The notes: generated by a model from the sequence alone, not told the origin. A DNA stretch of 64,000 bases from Arthrobacter sp. ZGTC131 (GCF_002929275.1 NZ_PJIK01000012.1:62001-126000); one strand, 5' to 3'. Counted from the first letter of the stretch, positions 16,126-25,321 are shown. Translations and numbers: made by a program.

Positions 16126-16545
16126 TTAGTGTGGGGCCAGCCGTTCCGCATTCTTCGTCATGCGTTCGAGGACGCTCACGGCCATGGCATACTCATCCAC
16201 TCCGATGCCCGCCGTAAGGTCACGGCGGCTGTCGTCCACCATCCTGGACGCCTCGGTATGCAAGGCCCAGCCGTCGTTGGTGAGGGTGAGGCGGCCATCC
16301 AGCAGGAACACAAGTTCCCTCCGAACCAGCGCGGCCATGTCCCTCTCCTGCGCGGCACTTCCGTTGGCTGCGCTGAAAGGGCGCAGGACGTCCGTCAGTT
16401 CGAAGGGTGTGATGGGGCCGGAGCTCAACGTATTGAGGACCTGCCACTGTCTTCTGCTCAGATGGAGGCGCGCGAGAGTTGAATCAAGGTGTGACTCCAG
16501 CGCCGCGTCCAGCCGCTTGACCCAGTATCCGATAGGCCTGTTCAC
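16126..16545 (-). CDS. MarR-type transcriptional regulator
   Basis: A winged helix-turn-helix repressor of about 139 residues. The N-terminal helix YWVKRLDAALESHLDSTLAR is for dimerisation, the DNA-binding region is LSRRQWQVLNTLSSGPITPF with ELTDVLRPF, and the wing is RRELVFLLDGRLTLTNDGWAL. C-terminal helices finish the dimer. The open frame extends to 16755, but that extension has no MarR homology; the GTG at 16545 gives the family's usual length, though no strong Shine-Dalgarno marks it. It is divergent from the small membrane protein at 16877, and palindromic sites lie between them. Confidence 0.78.
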   Translation of the reverse strand: MNRPIGYWVKRLDAALESHLDSTLARLHLSRRQWQVLNTLSSGPITPFELTDVLRPFSAANGSAAQERDMAALVRRELVFLLDGRLTLTNDGWALHTEASRMVDDSRRDLTAGIGVDEYAMAVSVLERMTKNAERLAPH

Positions 16546-16757
16546 CCTGCCATGGTGGCAGGGGCCTCCCCTTTGGGCAAGGTGTGCCGGGTCCCAAGCC
16601 AGCCACCCCTGGGAATGGGACCGCTCATCGCGCGCCAGCTGTGCGGATGTGGATGCCAGGATCAAGGTGCCGCTGGCGTGCACTCGCGAGACCCTCCAGA
16701 ACACCCTTCCTTCTTCCTCACAGGCGTAGGGTCTGCTCCGGAGGAAAGTAAGCATGC

Positions 16758-16797
16758 TTGCTTTTTGGCTGTCTACGGGTAAAGTCTACGTTGTAGA
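16758..16797 (+). promoter_or_regulatory. Putative promoter with overlapping operator
   Basis: TTGCTT (16758-16763), a 16-base spacer and TAAAGT (16780-16785) form a weak promoter for the gene at 16877. Immediately downstream TCTACGTTGTAGA (16785-16797) is a 5-3-5 palindrome over the expected start of transcription, with a second GTCTACG at 16771-16777. An adjacent AAGCATGCTT palindrome overlaps the -35 box (16750-16759). Repression by the neighbouring MarR protein is a reasonable guess. The rest of the 331-base gap 16546-16876 shows nothing more. Confidence 0.4.
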
Positions 16798-16876
16798 GAA
16801 TTTGTTATCACCGGTTTTAGCAGCGGGACCCTGGTGGCATGGCCGTTCCGGCCGCTCACACCACCAAGGAGAACCA

Positions 16877-17152
16877 ATGACAACCCACACGCAGTCCAGC
16901 CACGCCGACACCACGCGGAACACCAACGACATCAAAGCATCCGTCAGGACCGTCGAGTTCGCCGTCTACGTCGCCGCAGTCCTCGCCACGATCATCACCG
17001 CCGCCGTTGTCGGCGACAATGCCAGCGAAAACGGCGTCGATGTCTTCAACGCCAGCCAAGCCATGCAGTACATCACCTGGCTCACCGTCGGATTCATGAT
17101 CGCCCGCGGACTGGCCAAGGCAGGCCACCGCGCACACACCACTCACGCCTAA
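16877..17152 (+). CDS. Small two-helix membrane protein
   Basis: A 91-residue protein. The N-terminus is polar (THTQSSHADTTRNTNDIKAS), followed by two predicted membrane helices (about 31-51, FAVYVAAVLATIITAAVVG, and about 65-84, AMQYITWLTVGFMIARGLAK) and a short basic tail. The frame stays open upstream to 16754, but AAGGAG 6 bases before the ATG at 16877 fixes the start. I recognise it only as a conserved actinobacterial membrane hypothetical. A terminator hairpin follows at 17193, so it is a single-gene unit, probably controlled with the divergent MarR gene. Confidence 0.72.
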   Translation: MTTHTQSSHADTTRNTNDIKASVRTVEFAVYVAAVLATIITAAVVGDNASENGVDVFNASQAMQYITWLTVGFMIARGLAKAGHRAHTTHA

Positions 17153-17192
17153 GCAGCCACACGCTGGCAGCAGCAAACTGCCGCATCCTGAA

Positions 17193-17237
17193 CGTCCCGC
17201 GCAGCCGCCAGCCACGGTGGCTGCGCCGGGACGCTTT
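17193..17237 (+). terminator. Intrinsic terminator
   Basis: The stem CGTCCCGCGCAGCC pairs with GGCTGCGCCGGGACG (one bulged C), loop GCCAGCCACGGT, followed by CTTT, 40 bases after the membrane-protein gene. Confidence 0.7.
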
Positions 17238-17372
17238 GGCATTACCATGCTCGACCCCAGGATCCGCAGAACTGCGGCCCCGGGCCCGCTTCAACGCCCA
17301 GTGCACGCGTTGAAGCATCAGCCGCTGCAGCCTCACGGCGGCGCATGCGCACCCCGCGGAAAAGAGCCACTC

Positions 17373-17879
17373 ATGGCAACTTCGCAGTACGACCAATTCC
17401 TCAACGAAACCAGCCCCGACCACGGGCCCCACTCGACTCTCGGGCGGAACCACCTCCATGGCCTGCACACCACCTACGTCCCCCGCGACGCCCAACAGCC
17501 CCGGGCTACGCAGCCCTGGTGCGCGACGTGCGACACCGACGGGCACCTTCTTGTGGACTCCATCGCCGTCATGGACCGCCGGGCGGAAACCCTCGCCGTT
17601 GCCTTCAACTGTGTGAAATGCGGCGGCTCCAGGGTCCTGTCCACCACGGCAAGTTTCGTCGCTGCAATCCTGGCCCGGTCGGCCAAGAACGATGACGTCA
17701 TGCACTTGGGCGACGAGTACATCCACTGCGGCGAACCCATGTCCGCGACCGATCCGGACCTCAGGAGTTCACGCGCACCGGTCTCCACCCACCCTCGACG
17801 GGCGGACTTCCTCGGCGCCTATCTTCAGACCCGGGTACTGCGGTGCCGGTGCGGCTTCCAAATGGAAATACCGCACTAA
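17373..17879 (+). CDS. Hypothetical protein with zinc-ribbon-like cysteines
   Basis: A 168-residue soluble protein of no family I can name. It has four Cys/His clusters: CATCDTDGH (about 50-58), CVKCGG (about 79-84), HCGEP (about 118-122) and CRCG near the end. They are spaced so that two knuckles could each bind a zinc. The middle region (LSTTASFVAAILARSAK) may form a helix. The ATG at 17373 is chosen because AAAGAG precedes it and the first half of the longer frame is low-quality sequence that overlaps the upstream terminator. No obvious operon partner. Confidence 0.6.
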   Translation: MATSQYDQFLNETSPDHGPHSTLGRNHLHGLHTTYVPRDAQQPRATQPWCATCDTDGHLLVDSIAVMDRRAETLAVAFNCVKCGGSRVLSTTASFVAAILARSAKNDDVMHLGDEYIHCGEPMSATDPDLRSSRAPVSTHPRRADFLGAYLQTRVLRCRCGFQMEIPH

Positions 17880-18010
17880 GTGCAGATGCCTTCCACCCCG
17901 GCAACACCTGACTGACACCGCCGGGTAACCCCCTCACTTCATGCTCAGCCAGCAGGCCGAATCAGAGGCCAACAGCAGCCAAGACCAGTCGGGCCGGTAC
18001 CCACAAATGA

Positions 18011-18913
18011 TCAAGCTCCGGGCCGATTGCCCGGCCGCTGCGGGGGATTCAGGTCAATGATCGGAAGGTGGCCGTCCGTACGGATGGAGTCGCCGCCGCC
18101 GTTGCGGTGGTGGTATCCGGTCGAGTAGTTCCTGATGGTGTGCACTGATTCAACGGCGCGGGCCGCCTGGAGGGTTTCGATGATGAAATCGCGCTCTTCG
18201 TCGGTGCGGTCGGCGATTTTATGGGTGATCTGGAAGGTGAAGAGGGACAATCCGACACTTTTGTCGTAGGTCCCGGCGCCCACCCAGTCCACCGCGATGC
18301 CCCCGGGCAGCATCCAGGCGTCCGGGCATTTCCAGAACCGGACGTGATGCCGTTTGCGGGGATTACCGTTGATCTCACGCTGAAAAGCCAAATCCTGTTT
18401 GTTTCCGAACACGTAGAGCGAACTGACCGGCGCGGCTGGGTAGCTGCGGCCCAAGACAGTTGACTTCAGGGTCCGCCAGGCAGTCGCGGGTGTTATTGGA
18501 TCGGCTTCGACCCAGCCGGCGGCGCTCATGGCAAGCCGCAGTTCCTCTGCCGGACCGATGACGGCGAGGTTGACCGGATCGCCCAGCACCCCGTCGCCGG
18601 TCCGTGCGCGCCCGATGAAGTAATCCGGAATGTAGAGGGCGCTCAAAATCCTGTGGATGCGCGGCAACAACGCGTACGCCAAGATCAGCCAGACAGGCAG
18701 AAACACCCACACCTGTTCAGGTCCGCGTGCCAGGCGTGCCAGCAGGAAGTAGTAGACGGCCCACCCCACCGCAGCCGTGACGGCGACGTAGAACAGCCGC
18801 TGCGCCACCGCCAGGACAGTTGCCCAGCGGCTCTGCCTGCGCTCCAGGCGGCTGACCGCCCGGGTATGGTCCGGCTCAGCCGGATCAGCCCGCCCATCCC
18901 CATCTGAGATCAC
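18011..18913 (-). CDS. LssY C-terminal-domain membrane protein
   Basis: A 300-residue protein with an N-terminal cytosolic tail, two membrane helices (about 36-58 and 68-84, WVFLPVWLILAYALLP) and a C-terminal LssY_C-type domain (about 105-280). The domain is recognised by DPVNLAVIGPAEELRLAMSAAGWVEADPIT, the YPAAPVSSLYVFGNKQDLAFQ block and RHHVRFWKCP. That domain occurs fused to PAP2 phosphatases or DedA proteins and is presumed to act on lipid or envelope substrates; here it stands on a simple anchor. The GTG start has GGAAGGGAC upstream. Gaps 17880-18010 and 18914-19108 hold no gene I can support. Confidence 0.85.
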   Translation of the reverse strand: MISDGDGRADPAEPDHTRAVSRLERRQSRWATVLAVAQRLFYVAVTAAVGWAVYYFLLARLARGPEQVWVFLPVWLILAYALLPRIHRILSALYIPDYFIGRARTGDGVLGDPVNLAVIGPAEELRLAMSAAGWVEADPITPATAWRTLKSTVLGRSYPAAPVSSLYVFGNKQDLAFQREINGNPRKRHHVRFWKCPDAWMLPGGIAVDWVGAGTYDKSVGLSLFTFQITHKIADRTDEERDFIIETLQAARAVESVHTIRNYSTGYHHRNGGGDSIRTDGHLPIIDLNPPQRPGNRPGA

Positions 18914-19108
18914 TGCGCCGTCCCTTCCATCATGATCAAACCCCTCAGTCTAAAGCGGTCCGCGGCCGGAATTTTCCCCCGCCTCCCTCGCGTTGCGCGG
19001 CACCCTGGTCCCGATCTCAGGAAGGTGTCGAGTCGAAGTCCAAGGAGCTTCGGAGCATCAAACTAAGTAGGGACGCTGCGTACGCGGTGCCCGTGGGCGC
19101 CGTAGGAG

Positions 19109-20248
19109 TCAGCCCCGTACAGTGCGGTTGCGCCCCTGCGACTTGGCTTCATACAGGGCCACGTCGGCGACAGCGATCAGCTCGTCCAGGTCTTCCGTCT
19201 CAGCCGTGAATCTGGAGAGACCGTAGCTGACAGTGGGCAACCGGAGCACCTCCGGAATGACATGCTGGGCCAACCTCCGGCTGATCTCAGTGGTGATGGC
19301 CTCGGCGCGGCGCGGACCAACCCCCGGAATCATGAGAATGAACTCCTCCCCGCCGTATCTCCCCACAAGGTCTGTCGAGCGGACCGTCTCCCTGCAGGCA
19401 TCCGCGAATGCCTGCAGGGCAAGGTCGCCGGCCGCATGTCCGAAGGTGTCATTGACCGTCTTGAAGTGGTCCAAATCGGCAAGGATCAATGTTCCGTATG
19501 TGTTTGACAGCCGGCTGCGGGCCAGCTCTGCCGCCGCCAGCTCAATGAACGCACTGCGGTTGAGGAGGCCGGTCAGGCCGTCCTGCCTGGCCACGGTCCG
19601 CAGCGCCCGCGTCTGCTGTTCCGTGCTGAGTTCGGCCATGCTGTATGACCCGACCACGAGGAACACCATGGTGACCAACGTGGTGACGGAGGATCCGAAG
19701 TAGGTGACAAAGGTGGGACCCGCCGGCCCCTCGGCTATGAAGACGACCAGACGGCCCGCGTAGAAGGCCGCGACGGCTCCGGCAGCCAGGGCCGTTGGTA
19801 TCCGGACCCGGGAATAGCCGGGCTCCAGATGCCACAGCTCGCGGGAAGCCAGGCCAATAAGGAGGCACATGGAGGCCAGGAAAACCGCGCCCCCGGCCCA
19901 GGTGTTGGATGCCGGATTGTCCAGGGCAGCAGCAATCCCCGCGATGGCCGGCACAGCAACGGAGAGCCAAACGTTGCATTTGAGCATCCGCAGCGAGCGA
20001 GCAGCGGCCCATACGCTCGCCACCCCGGCGACGAGCAGGACGTTTCCCAACGGGTTGGCCCACACTTGGTGCGGCGTGCCGTTGAGAAGGAAGCTTGCCG
20101 AGCCCGCGAGGAACAGCAGCAGTGCCAGACACCACCAGGCACTGTACGCGGAACGCGTGCTGCGGAACGCCGAGAAGTAGAACAGGATGCCCATGACCAA
20201 GGCCATCAAGGCAAAGGCAACGCGGAGTGTTGCCGTGTCTAGGATCAT
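19109..20248 (-). CDS. Membrane diguanylate cyclase (GGDEF protein)
   Basis: A 379-residue enzyme that would make c-di-GMP from two GTP. The N-terminal about 200 residues contain six to seven hydrophobic helices forming a membrane sensor. The C-terminal GGDEF domain has LADLDHFKTVNDTFGHAAGD (metal Asp and guanine site) and the active-site loop RYGGEEF. RSTD five residues before that loop is an intact product-inhibition I-site. The ATG at 20248 follows AGGGGG; an earlier Met 17 codons upstream lacks support. No EAL domain. Signal unknown. Confidence 0.93.
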   Translation of the reverse strand: MILDTATLRVAFALMALVMGILFYFSAFRSTRSAYSAWWCLALLLFLAGSASFLLNGTPHQVWANPLGNVLLVAGVASVWAAARSLRMLKCNVWLSVAVPAIAGIAAALDNPASNTWAGGAVFLASMCLLIGLASRELWHLEPGYSRVRIPTALAAGAVAAFYAGRLVVFIAEGPAGPTFVTYFGSSVTTLVTMVFLVVGSYSMAELSTEQQTRALRTVARQDGLTGLLNRSAFIELAAAELARSRLSNTYGTLILADLDHFKTVNDTFGHAAGDLALQAFADACRETVRSTDLVGRYGGEEFILMIPGVGPRRAEAITTEISRRLAQHVIPEVLRLPTVSYGLSRFTAETEDLDELIAVADVALYEAKSQGRNRTVRG

Positions 20249-20405
20249 TTCCGGCCCCCTGCATCCCGATCCAGTGCAGACCCAGTATCGCACCCGCACT
20301 GCGCCGACGATTAGCCTTCCGCGGACTCAGTTTGTAACGCTGACACATTTGTCTGACATCAGTCACGAATTGGTTGGCCCCGCGCTTCGGTGTCAGCATT
20401 ATTGA

Positions 20406-21431
20406 ATGCTTGAGGCAACAAAAACCCCCGAAATTGGGCCGCTGGCCGCCGCCAGCGTCGAGCCCCTGAATCCGGCCCTCGCGGCGGAGGCAAAGGTGGC
20501 GCGGGTGGCGGTCACCGTGTTCCCGCTCCTGGTCCTCGTTGCCGGCGTGGCCGGGTTCCTGCTTCCCGGCGCCTTCCAGCCCCTCGGCCCCGCCGTCCCG
20601 TACCTGCTGGGCATCATTATGTTCTGCATGGGGCTGACCCTGACGCCTCCCGATTTCGCTGCTGTGGCCCGGAGGCCGTGGGCCGTGGTCCTCGGCATCG
20701 TTGCCCACTACGTGATCATGCCCGGAGCGGGATGGCTGATCGCCAACGTCCTCCAGCTCGAGCCGGCCCTGGCCGTGGGCCTGATCCTCGTGGGCTGCGC
20801 ACCGTCGGGCACTGCCTCCAATGTCATGGCCTTCCTGGCCAAGGGCGATGTGGCCCTATCCGTGGCCGTGGCCAGCGTGTCAACGCTGATCGCCCCGATC
20901 GTCACGCCCATCCTGGTGCTCTTCCTCGCCGGATCCTTCCTGAGCATCGATGCCGGCGCCATGGTTCTGGACATCGTCAAGACCGTGCTCGTGCCCGTCG
21001 TTGCCGGGTTGATGGCCCGGCTGTTCTTCAAGAACCTCGTCGCAAAGGCGCTCCCGGCGCTGCCCTGGGCATCCGCCGTCGTCATCTCCCTCATCGTGGC
21101 GGTGGTGGTGGCCGGAAGTGCCGGCAAGATCGTGGCAGCCGGCGGCATCGTCTTCCTTGCCGTTGTGCTGCACAACGGTTTCGGCCTTGGGCTCGGGTAC
21201 CTGGCCGGCAAGCTGGGCCGCCTGGACGACAAGGCCCGCAGGGCGCTGGCGTTCGAGGTGGGCATGCAGAACTCCGGGCTGGCGGCAACACTCGCCACCG
21301 CCCACTTCACGCCGCTGGCGGCGCTTCCGTCCGCCGTTTTCTCGGTCTGGCACAACATCTCCGGCGCCATCGTGGCCGCTTGGCTGGCCCGGAAGCCCCT
21401 GCAGGACCCCACGCCGCGGCCGGAGTCCTAG
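20406..21431 (+). CDS. Bile acid:sodium symporter (BASS) family transporter
   Basis: A 341-residue, about ten-helix sodium-coupled organic-anion transporter. Family motifs are LGIIMFCMGLTLTPPDFA (about 77-94), the crossover segment GLILVGCAPSGTASNVMAFLAKGD (about 122-145) with its conserved Cys-Pro-Gly-Gly-type turn, and the second crossover FEVGMQNSGLAATLA (about 280-294) with the sodium-binding Glu. BASS members carry pantoate, pyruvate, 2-keto acids or sulfonated compounds. The neighbouring leftward sulfonate-type operon is convergent, so no functional link is claimed. No clear Shine-Dalgarno. Confidence 0.92.
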   Translation: MLEATKTPEIGPLAAASVEPLNPALAAEAKVARVAVTVFPLLVLVAGVAGFLLPGAFQPLGPAVPYLLGIIMFCMGLTLTPPDFAAVARRPWAVVLGIVAHYVIMPGAGWLIANVLQLEPALAVGLILVGCAPSGTASNVMAFLAKGDVALSVAVASVSTLIAPIVTPILVLFLAGSFLSIDAGAMVLDIVKTVLVPVVAGLMARLFFKNLVAKALPALPWASAVVISLIVAVVVAGSAGKIVAAGGIVFLAVVLHNGFGLGLGYLAGKLGRLDDKARRALAFEVGMQNSGLAATLATAHFTPLAALPSAVFSVWHNISGAIVAAWLARKPLQDPTPRPES

Positions 21432-21453
21432 ACGGCCCGCCGCCGAGGTTCAG

Positions 21454-21960
21454 CTACGCGTAGCTGGGCACTTGCAGGCTCCGGAATTCTGACCCCTGGA
21501 AGATGAGGGGGTCGCTGCTGCTGTCCCTGACCGAGTAGCCGTGGACCCTGAGCAGGACCACGGTGTGGTCGCCCGCGGGGACCTCCGTCTCCACCGAGCA
21601 GTCCAGCCAGATCGCGGCGTCGCTGAGGAAGAGCGCGCCCTGTTCCGTGGTGGTGAGCCCGATGCCGGCAAAACGGTCCGCCGATTTCGAGGCCATCTGC
21701 CGGCAGGCATCCGCCTGTCCGGCGGCCAGGACGGAGACGCCGATCCGGCTCCCCGTCCGGATCAGCGGCCACGTCCGGGAGCTTTTCTGCGCCGCGAACA
21801 TCGCCAGGGGCGGGTCGAGTGAGACCCCCACGGTGAACGTCGACGCCACTATTCCCTGCGGAGCTCCGTCCACCAGCGTGCACAGCGCCGCGACGCCGGA
21901 AGGGACATGCCCGAAGGTTTCGCGGAGGGATGCCGGGTCTAAATCACGGTTCAGAAACAA
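21454..21960 (-). CDS. Flavin reductase for the adjacent two-component monooxygenase
   Basis: An FMN-binding split-barrel reductase of about 168 residues that would supply reduced flavin: LRETFGHVPSGVAALCTL, the flavin-site VASTFTVGVSLDPPLAMFAAQ and a C-terminal DPLIFQGSEFR. I place the start at TTG 21960, with GAAGAGAG about 7 bases upstream and a 17-base overlap with the monooxygenase gene. The open frame continues upstream as a proline-rich stretch, but that is only the antisense-free shadow of the monooxygenase's Ala/Gly/Pro tail. It is the last gene of the sulfonate-type operon. Confidence 0.85.
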   Translation of the reverse strand: MFLNRDLDPASLRETFGHVPSGVAALCTLVDGAPQGIVASTFTVGVSLDPPLAMFAAQKSSRTWPLIRTGSRIGVSVLAAGQADACRQMASKSADRFAGIGLTTTEQGALFLSDAAIWLDCSVETEVPAGDHTVVLLRVHGYSVRDSSSDPLIFQGSEFRSLQVPSYA

Positions 21961-23429
21961 CGAGTTCTCTCTTCGTCGGTTCGGTTGGGACGGTCGGGCC
22001 GGCGGGTTCGGTGGGCTTGGCAGGCGCGGCGGGACCGGCAGCAGCACCGGCGGCACCGCCGGCGGCACCGCCGTCGGCAAAGACTCTGGCGGGCCGGGGC
22101 AGTCCGTAGTGCTCCCGCAGGGTGCTGCCCGTGTATTCGCGCCGGAACAGTCCCCGGGCCCGCAGGATGGGAATGACTTGGTCCACGAACGCGTCCAGTC
22201 CTGAGGGAAGCACGGGCGGCATGATGTTGAACCCGTCCGCAGCGCCTTTCTCGAACCAGTCCTGGATCGCGTCCGCCACCTGCTCCGGCGTGCCGGAGAA
22301 GGTGCGGTGGCCGCGGCCGCCGCCCAGCCTGCCGATGAGCTGGCGGACGGTCAGCCGCTCCCGCCGTGCGAGCTCCACGATCAGCGTGTACCTGCTCTTG
22401 GCGCCCTCGATCTGGTCCTCCGACGGGAGGTCCTCCGGGAGCTGCGCGTCCAGCGGGAGCGATTCGGGCGAAACCCGCAGGACCCCTGCCAGCTGCTTCC
22501 GCGCGTGTTCCGGGTGGATCAGTTCATCGAGTTCACGTTCCAGCCGGCGCGCTTCCTGCTCGGTGGAACCGATAATCGGAACGATGCCGGGCAGGATCTT
22601 GATGTTGTCCGGGTTCCGGCCGGCGGCGGCTGTCTTCCGCTTCAGGTCGGCGTAGAACCGCTGGGCTTCCGCGAGGGTCTGCTGCGCGGTGAACACGGCC
22701 TCTGCATAGCGGGCGGCGAAGTCCTTGCCGTTTTCGGAGGAGCCTGCCTGGACTATCACCGGGTGGCCCTGCGGCGGCCGCGGCACATCCAGCGGCCCCT
22801 GGATCCGGAAGTACCGGCCCGCGTGGTTGACGGCATGGACCCGGGAACTGTCCGCCCAGACGCCGGCGTCCTTATCCCCCACCGGTGCGTCGTCCTCCCA
22901 GCTGTCCCAGAGCTTCCGCGACGCGTCAAGGAACTCGGCGGCCCGCTCGTAGCGGCGCCAGTGTGCGGGCTGGTCATCCAGCGAGAAGTTCCGCGCGGCG
23001 GCTTCCCCGGCGGTGGTCACCACATTCCAGCCTGCCCTGCCGCCGCTGATGTGATCCAGCGTGGCGAAACGCCGGGCCAGGTTGTAGGGATCGTTGTACG
23101 TGGTGGACGCCGTGGCGATCAGCCCGATCCGTTTGGTGACGGCGCCGATGGCGCTCAGCAGGAGCGTGGGTTTCCAGCGTGCCGTAGGGGCGCTGGCGAA
23201 CGTCGCCGTGCAGCACCGGTGAGTCCGCAAAGAAGATCGAATCGAAAGTGCCGCGTTCGGCCGTGCGGGCCAGCCGCTGAAAATGGGCCACCTCGGTCCC
23301 CGCGAAGCTGTCGCTTTCCGGCAGCCGCCACGAGGCCTCGTGGTGTCCGGTGCTCATGAGGAAGGCGTTCAGATGCAGTTGGCGTTCGCCGCCGGCCGCT
23401 GCGCGCTTGGTTTGTGTACGTTCTGGCAT
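21944..23429 (-). pseudogene. LLM-class flavin monooxygenase (NtaA/SnaA/DszA type), frameshifted
   Basis: An FMNH2-dependent monooxygenase of about 494 residues if repaired. Translation from 23429 (SD AAGGAA) gives the first strand (LNAFLMSTGHHEASWRLP) and FDSIFFADSPVLHGDVRQRPYGTLE, then loses homology. From about 23170 another frame continues perfectly with PTLLLSAIGAVTKRIGLIAT, STTYNDPYNLARRFATLDH and the rest. One extra base in the AAA run at 23171-23173 accounts for the shift. The C-terminal 45 residues are an Ala/Gly/Pro/Thr tail. The family oxidises alkanesulfonates, dibenzothiophene sulfone or chelators. A true mutation and a sequencing indel cannot be told apart here. Confidence 0.85.
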
Positions 23430-23468
23430 GACGTTCCTTCGTGTTCAGGGGCAGGTAGGGGGCGCCGC

Positions 23469-24413
23469 TCAGGCGGCCTGGGATCCGACGGCGGTCCGCC
23501 AGCGGGAGAAATGGCGTTCGACGGCGACCAGCAGGTAGTTGACCAGCAGGCCGAGCAGCGAAACAGTCAGGATCCCCGCATACATGTCCGGGATCAGGAA
23601 GCTCATTTGCGAATTGACGATCAGGTAGCCGAGGCCGGCCTTGGCTCCCACCATTTCCGCGGCAATCAGGACCAGGATGGAGGACGTACCAGCCATCCGG
23701 ATGCCCGTGAAGATGGTGGGCACGGCCGACGGCAGGATGACCTTCTGGAACAGCTGGAAGTTGGACAACCCCAGCGAGCGCGCGGCCCGGATCAGCAGCG
23801 GGTCCACCGTCCGGACGCCGGCGATGGTGTTCAACAGGACGGGGAAGAACGCGGCGTAGGCCACGATGCTGATCTTGGACGTTTCCCCGATGCCCAGGAG
23901 CAGCGTGAATACCGGGAGCAGCGCGAGCGCCGCGGTGTTCCGGAACACTTCCAGGAGCGGATTCAGGAAGCGGTCCAGGGACCGGTACCACGCCACCAGC
24001 AGGCCGAGGGCGACGGCGGCCACCACGGCGATGCCGAAGCCGCTGGCTGACCGGGTCAGGCTGGCCGCCAGGTGGTTCTGCAGCTGGCCGTTCCCAATCA
24101 GGGTCCCCAAGGCCTGGAGCACCTCGTGCAGTGGGGGGAGAAAAACGCGGGTCGACGCCGGCGCGAGGTACGTCGGGCCCAGTTCCCACAGCAGCAGGAA
24201 CAGCAGGATGGCTCCTGCGCCCCAGACGGCCCGTCCCGCGGTCAGGGCAGCCAGGCGGAACCGCGACGGTCCGGTGTGGCCGGCATGAGGCCGGGCCGGC
24301 GCGGAAGTTGCACCTGTTGCGGGACCGTCTGTTGCGGGATCGCCTGTTGCAGGACCGTCCTTTCCGGAGGCGTCCCGGGTATTCGTGTCTTTGGTGAGTG
24401 TTGGCGTGCTCAT
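23469..24413 (-). CDS. ABC transporter permease (SsuC/TauC type)
   Basis: A 314-residue inner-membrane permease of the nitrate/sulfonate/taurine importer family. A disordered Thr/Ala/Gly-rich N-terminus (1-50) precedes six membrane helices. The EAA-like cytoplasmic loop is ARSLGLSNFQLFQKVILPSAVPTIFTGIRMAG (about 199-230), which docks the ATPase. Start and upstream ATPase stop overlap in TGATG at 24411-24415, so translation is coupled. With the monooxygenase and flavin reductase downstream, import of an organosulfur compound for desulfonation is the most likely job. No substrate-binding protein is present in the operon. Confidence 0.92.
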   Translation of the reverse strand: MSTPTLTKDTNTRDASGKDGPATGDPATDGPATGATSAPARPHAGHTGPSRFRLAALTAGRAVWGAGAILLFLLLWELGPTYLAPASTRVFLPPLHEVLQALGTLIGNGQLQNHLAASLTRSASGFGIAVVAAVALGLLVAWYRSLDRFLNPLLEVFRNTAALALLPVFTLLLGIGETSKISIVAYAAFFPVLLNTIAGVRTVDPLLIRAARSLGLSNFQLFQKVILPSAVPTIFTGIRMAGTSSILVLIAAEMVGAKAGLGYLIVNSQMSFLIPDMYAGILTVSLLGLLVNYLLVAVERHFSRWRTAVGSQAA

Positions 24414-25321
24414 CAGGCTGCCTTTCCGGTGGGGATGTTCCGTGCTTCGTCGGGTGCCGAGCCGTCCGGCTGGATCTTGGCGTGCCCGGCTTCCTGGGCC
24501 CGCCGCACTTCGTCGTGAAGGAGCGACCAGACCTTGTGCCGGTGCTCCACGAATGCCGCGTTCGAGCGGACGTCCTCGTCCCCGGAACGGTCGCCAAGAT
24601 CGATGTCCACGATCTGCTTGAGCCGGCCGGGCCGGGAACTGAGCACCGCCACCCGCTGGCCCAGGTACACGGCCTCGTCGATGCCGTGGGTGATGAAGAT
24701 GATGGTCTTTCCCGTGGCGGCCCAGATGCGCAGCAGCTCCGCCTGGAGCTGTTCGCGGGTCTGGGCGTCCAGGGCAGCGAAGGGTTCGTCCATCAGCAGG
24801 ACGTCCGGTTCGTAGGCCAGGCTGCGGGCTATGGCCACGCGCTGTTTCATGCCGCCGGACAGCTCATGCGGGTACCGGTCCTCGAAGCCGCCGAGGCCCA
24901 CCAGCTCGAGGTACTCGCGCGCCTTCTCGGCGCGCTCCTTGCGGCCGAAGCGTTTCCCGTCGCTGCCGGCTCCTTCGAGGCCGAAGGAGACGTTCGCCGC
25001 CGCGGTCCGCCAGGGGAAGAGCGCGTACTGCTGGAAGACGACGGCGCGGTCCCGGCCCGGTCCGGTGACTTCCCTGCCGTCCACCAGGACTTTGCCCGCG
25101 TCCGGTTTGGTCAGCCCTGCCAGCAGGTCCAGGAGGGTGGTCTTGCCGGAGCCGCTGGGCCCGACGAGCGTGATGAACTCACCGGCGGCGACGTCCAGGG
25201 AGATGCCGTCGAGGGCTGTCAGGACGGACCCCTCGGGGTTCTCCCGGGTGGGCCGCACGGTGAACTTCTTCGTGATGTTCTGCAGGCTGATTTTGGGGGT
25301 GGGGCCGGTACCGGAGGTCAT
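24413..25321 (-). CDS. ABC transporter ATP-binding protein (SsuB/TauB type)
   Basis: A 302-residue importer ATPase: Walker A GPSGSGKT (about 58-65), Q-loop VFQQYALFPWRT, signature LSGGMKQRVAIARSL, Walker B VLLMDEPFAALD and switch His in IFITHGIDEA. The PW after the Q-loop and the overall order are typical of taurine/sulfonate ATPases. The ATG at 25321 is preceded by GAAGGG; the open frame reaches 25477 but that part is not family-like. It heads the operon ATPase-permease-monooxygenase-flavin reductase, all leftward. Confidence 0.93.
   Translation of the reverse strand: MTSGTGPTPKISLQNITKKFTVRPTRENPEGSVLTALDGISLDVAAGEFITLVGPSGSGKTTLLDLLAGLTKPDAGKVLVDGREVTGPGRDRAVVFQQYALFPWRTAAANVSFGLEGAGSDGKRFGRKERAEKAREYLELVGLGGFEDRYPHELSGGMKQRVAIARSLAYEPDVLLMDEPFAALDAQTREQLQAELLRIWAATGKTIIFITHGIDEAVYLGQRVAVLSSRPGRLKQIVDIDLGDRSGDEDVRSNAAFVEHRHKVWSLLHDEVRRAQEAGHAKIQPDGSAPDEARNIPTGKAA

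Noticed and set aside
16546-16755. N-terminal extension of the MarR protein
   Set aside because: No MarR homology, gives an over-long protein and runs into the divergent promoter region.
21961-22080. Proline-rich N-terminal extension of the flavin reductase
   Set aside because: It lies entirely inside the 3' end of the monooxygenase gene and mirrors its GC-rich Ala/Gly/Pro tail; the TTG start has a ribosome site.
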